Source: Microbacterium sp. SLBN-146 (lineage in GTDB: Bacteria; Actinomycetota; Actinomycetes; Actinomycetales; Microbacteriaceae). From it: 64,000 bases of DNA. Below, one piece after another: positions 24,778 through 31,966 of this stretch. Every line of letters begins with the position of its first letter. Positions within the stretch are counted from its first letter, which is position 1. The notes under the pieces were generated by a model, which was not told the origin of the DNA, did no database searches, and saw nothing but the letters and a program-made list of their open reading frames with translations. The position numbers were made by a program, and so were the translations under genes. The stretch lies in contig NZ_VFMR01000001.1 of the NCBI RefSeq assembly GCF_006715145.1, positions 1,488,001 to 1,552,000 on the forward strand. The letters are read 5' to 3'.

Positions 24778-25023
24778 ATGATGCTCGCTACGTCGAACCT
24801 CCCCCCGTGGGGGAATCTCGAGGTGCTGCACGTCGATCCGCACCGCCCTGCCCTGCGCGCGGACGAGCACGGAGCACTCCGCGCACCGTGTGACAGCACG
24901 TCGTTGAGGGGAACGTCCCGCATTCGCCGGGGTTCCCGCGAGACCCGACGATCGGACGGTCCGATCGCTCGCGAGTTCGGTACGGCAGGAATGCCGGCCG
25001 GGGATAGGAGACAGAAGCAATGA
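24778..25023 (+). pseudogene. Short ORF of uncertain status, possible remnant of a glycosidase gene
   Basis: 81 codons from ATG 24778, with AAAGG 5 bases upstream and a candidate operator 54 bases upstream, just where a real gene of this locus would begin. The stop overlaps the start of the WxL-like gene (ATGA). The opening (LPPWGNLEVLHVDPHRPAL) recalls the first residues of GH2-type beta-galactosidases, but from about residue 22 the sequence is Arg/Ser-rich and looks untranslated. It could be a truncated gene start left by a deletion, a leader peptide for the next gene, or a chance ORF in its 5' leader. The resemblance is from memory and weak. Confidence 0.3.
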
Positions 25024-25649
25024 ACAAGAAGGGCTTCATCGCCCGCGCCGCGGTCGGCGCAATCGGCGGTGCACTTCTGCTCGGTGGTGCCGGTGCGGCT
25101 CTCGCCGACGAGGTCGACGACCAGGATGTCGACGTCGCCGTCAGCATCGAGGCGCTCGAACCGGTCGGTGCGCTCACGATGAGCGTCGCCCCCGGCAGCG
25201 CGACCCTCGAGGAGGTCGAGTCCACGGACCCCGACATCCGTCAGTTCGATGGCGTCCTGCCGACGGTGACGGTCACAGACGACCGCGAAGAGGTCCCCAC
25301 CGATGTCGGATGGTACGTCACGGGTCAGTCGAGCGCTCTGACCGCCGCGGGCGGACTGACGATCCCGGCTGGGCACCTCGGCTGGGTGCCGGCGATTCTC
25401 ACCGAGGAAGGCAACGGCGAAGTCGCCGTGGGCCCCGAGGTCGACACCGTCCTCGACGAAGGACCGAACAATGTCGGTCTTGTCAGCCAGGAGCTTCTGG
25501 CGCTCGTGACGATCGATTCCGGTGACGCCGCGACCGTCGGTACGTGGCAGGCGAACGCTAACCTGTTCCTCAAGACGCCGGTCGACATCGCCCCCGGTGA
25601 CTACTCCGGCACCATCACCCTCACGCTGTGGGAAAACGCGCTGCAGTAA
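25020..25649 (+). CDS. Secreted WxL-like surface protein
   Basis: 209-residue exported protein. ATG at 25020 follows AGGAGA; the signal peptide has KK, a long Gly/Ala core and cleavage after ALA at about 29. The mature protein is acidic and beta-rich, with no membrane anchor or LPXTG. It ends in a strand GDYSGTITLTLWENAL that resembles the C-terminal strand of WxL-domain proteins, which bind peptidoglycan non-covalently. The following gene encodes a DUF916-like partner, the usual companion of WxL proteins in Gram-positive surface complexes. Assignment rests on this pairing and the fold-like ending, not on a full motif. A terminator-like hairpin separates the two genes, consistent with excess production of this protein. 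Confidence 0.65.
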   Translation: MNKKGFIARAAVGAIGGALLLGGAGAALADEVDDQDVDVAVSIEALEPVGALTMSVAPGSATLEEVESTDPDIRQFDGVLPTVTVTDDREEVPTDVGWYVTGQSSALTAAGGLTIPAGHLGWVPAILTEEGNGEVAVGPEVDTVLDEGPNNVGLVSQELLALVTIDSGDAATVGTWQANANLFLKTPVDIAPGDYSGTITLTLWENALQ

Positions 25650-25685
25650 ATTCGTCCGCGCTCTTCTCCTGCTCGTCATGAAACC

Positions 25686-25716
25686 GGGTCGGGGCCGCCA
25701 CGGGTGGCCCCGACCC
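25686..25716 (+). terminator. Hairpin between WxL-like and DUF916-like genes
   Basis: Perfect 11-base arms GGGTCGGGGCC and GGCCCCGACCC with a 9-base loop. It lies 37 bases after the WxL-like stop and 19 before the next start, so partial termination is likely. Confidence 0.7.
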
Positions 25717-25735
25717 TGACATATCTGGAACCCAC

Positions 25736-26830
25736 GTGTTTGATCTCCCCCGTCGACCCCGCCCGATGCCGCGCGCCGTGGCGACGTTCATCGCGTTGGT
25801 GATGATCGTCCTCTCCGTCGGGTGGACATCCACCGCGGCGCGTGCGGCGGCCGACGACGACGCCGAAGTACGTTGGTCGGTCGTCCCCGCCGACGAATCG
25901 GGACCGGACGGACGCCGAGCGGTCGAGATCGACGTCGACCCCGGTGAGGTCGTCGAAGACCACTTCGCCGTGCGCAACATCGGCAAGGACGAAGTCGTCT
26001 TCAGCCTGACGGCGGCCGACGGGTTCTACAACGCCAACGGCCGCTTCGACATCCTCGCTGCCGACCAGGAGTCGGTCGCCGCGGGCACCTGGATCTCGGT
26101 GCCCGAGACGGTCACGGTCCCGGGCGGCGAAACCGTCGTGGTCCCGTTCACGATCACCGTCCCCGATCGCGCCGAGCCCGGCGATCATGCTGCCGGCATC
26201 ACGGCATCCGTCCTCTCTGTCAAAGAGGCGGAGGACGGCACGAGCGTCGGGGTCGAGAGTCGCATCGGATTCCGTGTCCTCACGCGCGTCACGGGCGAGA
26301 TCACACCATCGGCGGCCCTCGCGGCCGTATCCGGCGACTACGACACCTCGTGGAATCCGCTCCGCCCCGGACGACAGACCGTCACTTTCGACGTCGTCAA
26401 CGAGGGCAACACCCGACTGCTCGCGGAGGGCACCGTCTCGGCGGGCGGTCAGAGCGTGGCCTTCCCCGCCGAGGGCGAGTCCGCGCAAGAACTGCTGCCC
26501 GGCGACACGCGCACGATCAGCGTCGAAATCGATGACGTATGGCCGTTCTTCCTGGTCCCGACGACGGTCACCCTTACTCCGACCGTCCTGACGATGACGG
26601 ATGCCACCGAATCCCTGGCCCCTGTTTCGGCCGATGTCATCGTCTGGGCCGTGCCCTGGCCGCAGCTCATCCTGCTGGCCGGCATCCTGCTCGTCGTGGG
26701 CGCGATCCTGTGGGGGCGTCTCCGCTCGCGGCGTCGCCTCACGGCCCTCATCGAGGGTGTGCGCGAAGAAGCTCGCAAGGAGGGCCGCGAAGAGGCCCGC
26801 ACGGAGTCCACGACCGCGAGTGCGTCATGA
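25736..26830 (+). CDS. DUF916/WxL-interacting-type membrane-anchored surface protein
   Basis: 364-residue exported protein with a signal peptide (MPRAVATFIALVMIVLSVGW, cleaved near AARAA at about 37). The ectodomain has two Ig-like beta-sandwiches: residues about 45-165 (RRAVEIDVDPGEVVEDHFAV, VPFTITVPDRAEPGDHAAGI, as in DUF916 proteins) and about 170-300. One membrane helix (about 305-328, WPQLILLAGILLVVGAILWG) and a charged cytoplasmic tail with Arg/Glu repeats follow. DUF916 proteins interact with WxL proteins at the cell wall. GTG at 25736 is the listed start; ATG at 25766 is an alternative that keeps the signal peptide. The stop overlaps the next small ORF (ATGA). Confidence 0.8.
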   Translation: MFDLPRRPRPMPRAVATFIALVMIVLSVGWTSTAARAAADDDAEVRWSVVPADESGPDGRRAVEIDVDPGEVVEDHFAVRNIGKDEVVFSLTAADGFYNANGRFDILAADQESVAAGTWISVPETVTVPGGETVVVPFTITVPDRAEPGDHAAGITASVLSVKEAEDGTSVGVESRIGFRVLTRVTGEITPSAALAAVSGDYDTSWNPLRPGRQTVTFDVVNEGNTRLLAEGTVSAGGQSVAFPAEGESAQELLPGDTRTISVEIDDVWPFFLVPTTVTLTPTVLTMTDATESLAPVSADVIVWAVPWPQLILLAGILLVVGAILWGRLRSRRRLTALIEGVREEARKEGREEARTESTTASAS

Positions 26831-27042
26831 CCCGGGTGGGCAAGACGACCAGCGTGTCGACCGAAACCATCGACGAGTCGCCTCGCGAACGAGGGGTGGT
26901 CTCCCGCACGAGGCCCCGCACCCCCTACGCTGTGGTGAACGATGCCCGCGTTCCGGTGATGGGGGGGCTGGCCTTCGGGCCGTCGACATCACTTCGAGGT
27001 CTGGTCGGTCGTCGCAGGATCGAGCGGGGTGGCATCAGATGA
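26827..27042 (+). CDS. Small ORF of unknown function, stop/start coupled on both sides
   Basis: 71 codons. It starts inside the stop of the DUF916-like gene (ATGA at 26827-26830) and its stop overlaps the start of the LacI gene (ATGA at 27039-27042). The product is basic (Arg-rich C-terminus RGLVGRRRIERGGIR), with a Thr/Ser-rich N-terminus and no membrane segment. I do not recognise it. The double overlap favours a translated gene or a coupling ORF; absence of any motif leaves a chance ORF possible. Confidence 0.45.
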   Translation: MTRVGKTTSVSTETIDESPRERGVVSRTRPRTPYAVVNDARVPVMGGLAFGPSTSLRGLVGRRRIERGGIR

Positions 27043-28055
27043 CCGAAGTAAGCCGAGGCTGGCAACGGCCGAGTATTTACGACGTTGCAAAGCACGCGGG
27101 CGTTTCGCACATGACGGTGTCGCGCGTGCTCAACGACCATCCCAACATCAGGGAGTCGACGCGCGAGCGTGTGCTCCTCGCGATCGACGAGATGAACTAC
27201 ACGCGCAGTTCGATCGCACGGGCTCTCGCGACGCGCAGGGCCATGCGGATCGGCGTCGTGGTGGACAGCCCCGTTCAATACGGCCCCAACAGCACGCTCC
27301 GCGCACTCGAGAGTGCCGCCCGCGAAGTCGGATACGCGATCAGCGCCTTCTCGATCTCGGAAGACGATGAGTCGCAGATCGACGCGGGCGTCGTGGAACT
27401 GGTCACACAGGGGGTGGATGCGCTCTGCGTGATCGCGCCGCGGGCCTCGTCGCTCGACATGCTGCGTCAGCAGACCACGGGACTCCCCACGATCGTCATC
27501 AAGGCCGAGCCGGATGCCACGTGGCATACCGCAGCCGTCGATCAGCGCCTCGGTGCGAAGCTCGCCGTCGATCACCTCATCGGACTGGGGCACCGCTCGA
27601 TCGCACACCTCGCCGGACCGCTCGACTGGTACGACGCGCGTGAGCGCGAGCAGGGCTGGCGCGAGGCGCTCACCAGCGCCGGGCTGCCCAGCGGGCCGGC
27701 GATCAACGGCGACTGGACATCGGACTACGGCTACGAGTTCGGGCGCACCTTCGACTTCGGAGATGTCACGGCGGTCTTCGCGTCCAACGACCAGATGGCA
27801 CTCGGACTCACGCATGGCCTCCACGAGCGCGGTCTGCGCGTTCCCGACGACATCAGCGTCGTGGGGTTCGACGATCTTCCCGATTCGCGCCACTTCCTTC
27901 CGCCGCTCACGACGGTGCGGCAGGACTTCGGCGCGCTGGGCTCCCTCGCGCTGCAGCTCATCATCTCCGCCATCGAGGGCGAAGAGGGTGCGCAGCACGA
28001 CGTCATCGCGCCCATCCTGATCGCGCGCGCGTCGACGTCCGCACCGCGCGCGTGA
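27039..28055 (+). CDS. LacI-family transcriptional regulator (second)
   Basis: 338-residue repressor. The helix-turn-helix is at about residues 12-32 (SIYDVAKHAGVSHMTVSRVL), followed by the hinge (SIARALATRRAMRIGVV) and a sugar-binding effector domain with SNDQMALGL and ISVVGFDDLPDS typical of the family. It lies immediately before the furanose importer and ara genes. An 18-base palindrome at 28129-28146, 74 bases after its stop and 88 before the importer gene, is its most likely operator, so it probably represses import and arabinose metabolism until a sugar ligand (arabinose or a derivative) binds. ATG at 27039 overlaps the preceding small ORF. Confidence 0.93.
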   Translation: MTEVSRGWQRPSIYDVAKHAGVSHMTVSRVLNDHPNIRESTRERVLLAIDEMNYTRSSIARALATRRAMRIGVVVDSPVQYGPNSTLRALESAAREVGYAISAFSISEDDESQIDAGVVELVTQGVDALCVIAPRASSLDMLRQQTTGLPTIVIKAEPDATWHTAAVDQRLGAKLAVDHLIGLGHRSIAHLAGPLDWYDAREREQGWREALTSAGLPSGPAINGDWTSDYGYEFGRTFDFGDVTAVFASNDQMALGLTHGLHERGLRVPDDISVVGFDDLPDSRHFLPPLTTVRQDFGALGSLALQLIISAIEGEEGAQHDVIAPILIARASTSAPRA

Positions 28056-28063
28056 CATCCGGT

Positions 28064-28080
28064 GAACGACCCTGTCGTTC
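28064..28080 (+). terminator. Short hairpin after second LacI gene
   Basis: Perfect 7-base arms GAACGAC and GTCGTTC with a 3-base loop, 8 bases after the stop. Followed by GCGGTAACGG, which carries the locus half-site GGTAAC. Weak terminator at best. Confidence 0.4.
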
Positions 28081-28128
28081 GCGGTAACGGTCAAATAACG
28101 AATTTCTCTTGGGGAGTTGCGCGAACCG

Positions 28129-28146
28129 ATTGTTAGCGCGCACAAT
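28129..28146. promoter_or_regulatory. LacI-type operator ATTGTTAGCGCGCACAAT
   Basis: 18-base palindrome with 14 symmetric positions and a central GCGC, in the 178-base gap before the binding-protein gene. Architecture (even spacing, central CG) is that of LacI-family operators. TTGACA at 28150-28155 nearby may be part of a promoter, but no matching -10 was clear. Confidence 0.6.
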
Positions 28147-28233
28147 GGCTTGACACACCCGAGGGTGTCCCGCGAGGGGCACGCCCACTTCTCTCCAACG
28201 AAGCGCGTCGGAGAGTCTCAAGGAGGAGATCAC

Positions 28234-29247
28234 ATGGCAAACAAGAAGCGCATGCTCAGCATGATCGGCTTCGTCGGCGCGGGGGCGCTCGCCCTCGGTC
28301 TTGCCGGCTGCGCGAGCGGCGGCGACGACGCGGGCGGAGACACCGGTGGCGACACCGGCGGCGACCTCATCACGGTCGGATTCGTCGCGGTCGGCCCCGA
28401 GGGCGGATGGCGCAACGCGAACGAGCAGGCCGTCAAGGACGCCTTCACCGAAGAGGCCGGCTACGAGCTCAAGTACGCTCCCGCCGCCAGCCCCAGCGAC
28501 CAGAAGTCGCAGCTCGACGCATTCTCGACGTTCGTCAACGACGAGGTCGACGTCATCCTGCTGACCGCGACCGAGGCATCCGGTTGGGAAGACTCGCTCG
28601 AGCTCGCCCAGGAGGCCGAGATCCCCGTCATCCTCCTCGACCGTGGTGTCGACGCGAGCGAAGACCTCTACGTGACCCGCATCGCCCCCGACAACTTCCA
28701 GGTCGCGGCTTCGGTCGGCGCATGGGCTGTCGAGACGTTCCCCGAGGGCGCGAACTACTACGTGCTCGAGGGCGTCCCGGGTCTCTCGGTCGTCAACGAG
28801 CGCAACGAGGGCTTCGACTCCGAGGTTGCTGACGCCGCAGGCTTCAACAAGGTCGGCGCGCAGACGGCCAACTGGAAGACCGACGAGGGCAAGTCGGTCA
28901 CCGAGACCGTCCTCAAAGCGAACAACAACGACATCCAGTTCATCTTCGCTCAGAACGACGAGATGGGCATCGGCGCGGCTCAGGCCGTCGAGGCTGCCGG
29001 CCTCGTCCCCGGAACCGACGTCAAGATCGCCACGATCGATGGCACCACCGGTGCACTCGAGGCGCTCGCCGCGGGCCAGCTGAGCTTCGTCGCCCAGTAC
29101 AACCCGTTCTTCGGCGACATCGCCGTGGACGTCGTCGAGAAGGCGCTCGCCGGTGAGACGGTCGAGTCGACCATCATCGTCGACAGCGCGACGTTCGACT
29201 CGCCCGAGGCGGGCGAGACGGCACTGGCCGACGGCCAGGGCTTCTGA
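28234..29247 (+). CDS. Furanose-type sugar-binding lipoprotein (YtfQ-like)
   Basis: 337-residue periplasmic-binding-protein-1-type lipoprotein. ATG at 28234 has AAGGAGGA upstream. The lipobox is LAGC with lipidated Cys26, followed by a Gly/Asp linker. The ligand domain has GFVAVGPEGGWRNANEQAV, typical of YtfQ-type proteins, VDVILLTATEASGW, and FAQNDEMGIGAAQAVEAAG. Escherichia coli YtfQ binds galactofuranose and, less well, arabinofuranose. With araBAD-type genes just downstream and arabinofuranosidases upstream, L-arabinofuranose is the likely ligand; that is inference. A hairpin at 29282-29311 follows, as expected for a binding-protein gene expressed above its permeases. Confidence 0.92.
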   Translation: MANKKRMLSMIGFVGAGALALGLAGCASGGDDAGGDTGGDTGGDLITVGFVAVGPEGGWRNANEQAVKDAFTEEAGYELKYAPAASPSDQKSQLDAFSTFVNDEVDVILLTATEASGWEDSLELAQEAEIPVILLDRGVDASEDLYVTRIAPDNFQVAASVGAWAVETFPEGANYYVLEGVPGLSVVNERNEGFDSEVADAAGFNKVGAQTANWKTDEGKSVTETVLKANNNDIQFIFAQNDEMGIGAAQAVEAAGLVPGTDVKIATIDGTTGALEALAAGQLSFVAQYNPFFGDIAVDVVEKALAGETVESTIIVDSATFDSPEAGETALADGQGF

Positions 29248-29281
29248 GCTCGAACGGCTGACACCATCACCACCTGACGGA

Positions 29282-29311
29282 GCGGGGATCGCCGCGATCG
29301 GCGATCCCCGC
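29282..29311 (+). terminator. Attenuator hairpin after YtfQ-like gene
   Basis: 13-base arms GCGGGGATCGCCG and CGGCGATCCCCGC with a very small loop, 34 bases after the binding-protein stop and 47 before the ATPase start. Likely message-stabilising or partial terminator. Confidence 0.7.
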
Positions 29312-29358
29312 TTCCGTCGACTCTCACCCGAAACCGCAATACACGAGGAAGTTCGTCA

Positions 29359-30927
29359 GTGATGACCGAATCCCCCCCGATCGTCGAAGTCCGCGACGCA
29401 TCGATCACGTTCCCCGGCGTCAAAGCACTCGACGAAGTAAACTTCCGGCTTCTCCCGGGCGAAGTACACACCCTCATGGGTGAGAACGGTGCCGGAAAGT
29501 CGACGCTGATCAAGGCCCTCACGGGTGTCTACCAGATCGACTCCGGCGACATCTTCGTCTTCGGCGAGAAGCGCCATCTCACGGGTACCGCCTCCGCTCA
29601 GGCCGCCGGCATCTCGACGGTGTACCAGGAGGTCAACCTCTGCACCAACCTCACCATCGGTGAGAACGTGATGCTCGGCCACGAAGTGCGCGGCCCGTTC
29701 GGCATCAACTGGCGCAAGACCCACGCGCAGGCGAAGGACGCCCTCTCCCGCATGGGACTCGGACATCTCGACACGCGTGCCCCTCTTTCTTCCATCTCGA
29801 TCGCCTTGCAGCAGCTCGTCGCGATCAGCCGCGCGATGGTCACCGACTCGAAGGTCCTCATCCTCGATGAGCCGACGTCGAGCCTGGACGCCGCCGAGGT
29901 CGAGGTGCTGTTCACAGTCATGCGGCGACTCCGCGATCAGGGTGTCGCGATCCTCTTCGTCTCGCACTTCCTCGATCAGGTCTACGCGATCAGCGACCGG
30001 ATCACGGTGCTGCGGAACGGGCAGTTCGTCGGCGAGTACCTGAAGCGTGAGCTGGACCGGACCGCGCTCATCTCCAAGATGATCGGCAAGGACTTCGAGA
30101 CGCTGCGCGCTCTCGGCTCCAACCGTCAGGTCGACGTGCGCGACCGCAGCGAGACCCCCGTGTACGCGGCCGACGATCTCGGTCGCAAGGGCGCGCTGGC
30201 GCCGACCGACATCGAGATCCACCGCGGCGAGGTCGTCGGCTTCGCCGGACTCCTCGGCGCGGGTCGCACCGAGCTCGCGCGTCTCATCTTCGGCGCGGAT
30301 CGCGCCGACTCCGGCACCGTGCGGATCAAGGGCAAGAAGACCGGCATCACGTCGCCCGTCGCCGGCCTCGCCCAGCACATCGCCTACTCGACCGAGAACC
30401 GCCGCGATGACGGCATCATCGGCGACCTGAGCGTGCGCGAGAACATCATGCTCGCCGTCCAGGCCAAGCGCGGCTGGCTCCGCCGTGTTCCCGCTCGCGA
30501 GGTCGATCAGCTCGTCAAGACCTACATGGAGCGGTTCAGCGTGCGCCCCAACGACCCCGATCGTCCGATCCGGCTCCTCTCGGGCGGAAACCAGCAGAAG
30601 GTGCTTCTGGGCCGCTGGCTCGCCACCGAGCCCGACCTGCTGCTGCTCGACGAGCCCACGCGCGGCATCGATGTCGGCGCGAAGGCCGACATCCAGGAGG
30701 CCGTCGCGGAGCTCGCCGAGGGCGGCATGGGCGTCGTGTTCATCTCCTCCGAACTCGAAGAGGTCGTGCGTCTCTCGGAGCGCATCGTGATCCTGAAGGA
30801 CCACGAGAAGGTCGGCGAGGTCGTCAACGGCCCCGACGTGACGGCCGAGAGCATCGTGTCGATCATCGCGGCCGAAACCGACGTGAAGGCCGAAGCCCGC
30901 GTCGAGAAGACCGAAGGAGAGATCTGA
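29359..30927 (+). CDS. Sugar ABC transporter ATPase with two nucleotide-binding domains (YtfR-like)
   Basis: 522-residue CUT2 ATPase powering the furanose importer. The first domain has Walker A GENGAGKST (about 42-50), a divergent signature SSISIALQQL, and Walker B VLILDEPTSSLD. The second has the degenerate Walker A GLLGAGRTELA usual in this family, signature LSGGNQQKV, and Walker B LLLLDEPTRGID. GTG at 29359 is preferred (AGGA 9 bases upstream) over ATG at 29362. The stop is followed one base later by the permease start. Both halves are intact, and length is standard for MglA/YtfR proteins. Confidence 0.95.
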   Translation: MMTESPPIVEVRDASITFPGVKALDEVNFRLLPGEVHTLMGENGAGKSTLIKALTGVYQIDSGDIFVFGEKRHLTGTASAQAAGISTVYQEVNLCTNLTIGENVMLGHEVRGPFGINWRKTHAQAKDALSRMGLGHLDTRAPLSSISIALQQLVAISRAMVTDSKVLILDEPTSSLDAAEVEVLFTVMRRLRDQGVAILFVSHFLDQVYAISDRITVLRNGQFVGEYLKRELDRTALISKMIGKDFETLRALGSNRQVDVRDRSETPVYAADDLGRKGALAPTDIEIHRGEVVGFAGLLGAGRTELARLIFGADRADSGTVRIKGKKTGITSPVAGLAQHIAYSTENRRDDGIIGDLSVRENIMLAVQAKRGWLRRVPAREVDQLVKTYMERFSVRPNDPDRPIRLLSGGNQQKVLLGRWLATEPDLLLLDEPTRGIDVGAKADIQEAVAELAEGGMGVVFISSELEEVVRLSERIVILKDHEKVGEVVNGPDVTAESIVSIIAAETDVKAEARVEKTEGEI

Positions 30928-30928
30928 G

Positions 30929-31966
30929 ATGGCCTTCGTCAAGACCCTCATCCGCACACCCTGGTTCTGGGGCATCGTGGGCATCGCACTGCTCCTGACC
31001 CTGAACGTGATCAAGGACCCCACGTACCTGCGGATCGGCGTCAACTCGACGACCGGACTCCTCGCAGGAAACGTGCTGGACATCCTGCGCGTCTCGGCGC
31101 CGATCATCATGATCGCGCTCGGTATGACGTTCGTCATCGCGACGAAGGGCATCGACCTCTCGGTCGGCTCCATCATGGCGGTCGGCGGCGCGGCAGCCAT
31201 GGAGACGCTGCGGGCCGTCGAGGGACAGAACGCCGTCGGCGCGATGTTCACCGCGATCGGGGTGGCGCTCCTCATCGGTGCACTGCTCGGTCTCGTCAAC
31301 GGTGTTCTTGTCGCTGTCGTCGGCCTGCAGCCCTTCATCAGCACGCTCGTGATGATGCTCGCGGCGCGCGGCATCGCCCGCGTCATCACGGGGGGCCAGA
31401 ACACCAACGCGACCAACGCGCCGTTCCGCGAGATCTCCAACGGTCAGATCTTCGGGCTGCCCACGAGCTTCGTGCTCGCGATCGTGATCGTCGTGGTCGT
31501 GTCCCTCATCATGCGGCGCACGGCCCTCGGCCTCATGATCGAGTCGATCGGCATCAACCCCGCCGCGAGCCGCCTCGCCGGCATCCGTCCGCGGCCCATC
31601 CTCATCACCGTCTACGTCCTCTCCGCCATCCTCGCGGCGACGGGCGGGCTCTTCACGGTGTCGGAGGTGATGACGGTCGACGTCTCGGGCACCGGCTACC
31701 AGATGGAGCTCGACGCGATCCTGGCCGTCGTCATCGGCGGGACGTCGCTCGCGGGCGGCAAGTTCTCGATCCTCGGCTCGACGGTCGGCGCGCTCCTGAT
31801 CGCGACGCTCAACAAGACGGTCCTGTTCCTCGGGGTCTCCGCGGCGGCGACACCCGCCTTCAAGGCGATCGTGATCGTCGTGCTCGTCCTGCTGCAGTCC
31901 GAACGCGTGAGGAACTACGTCCTCCAACTCGGACGCCGCCGTTCCCGTAAGGAGGTCGTCGCGTGA
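30929..31966 (+). CDS. Sugar ABC transporter permease (YtfT-like)
   Basis: 345-residue CUT2 permease with about nine hydrophobic segments. It has the family stretch GMTFVIATKGIDLSVGSIMA (about 65-90), LQPFISTLVMMLAARG and the loop IGINPAASRLAGI contacting the ATPase, then LDAILAVVIGGTSLAGG near the C-terminal third. Paired with the YjfF-like permease downstream, overlapping by GTGA. Order binding protein, ATPase, permease, permease is that of ytfQ-ytfR-ytfT-yjfF. Confidence 0.94.
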   Translation: MAFVKTLIRTPWFWGIVGIALLLTLNVIKDPTYLRIGVNSTTGLLAGNVLDILRVSAPIIMIALGMTFVIATKGIDLSVGSIMAVGGAAAMETLRAVEGQNAVGAMFTAIGVALLIGALLGLVNGVLVAVVGLQPFISTLVMMLAARGIARVITGGQNTNATNAPFREISNGQIFGLPTSFVLAIVIVVVVSLIMRRTALGLMIESIGINPAASRLAGIRPRPILITVYVLSAILAATGGLFTVSEVMTVDVSGTGYQMELDAILAVVIGGTSLAGGKFSILGSTVGALLIATLNKTVLFLGVSAAATPAFKAIVIVVLVLLQSERVRNYVLQLGRRRSRKEVVA

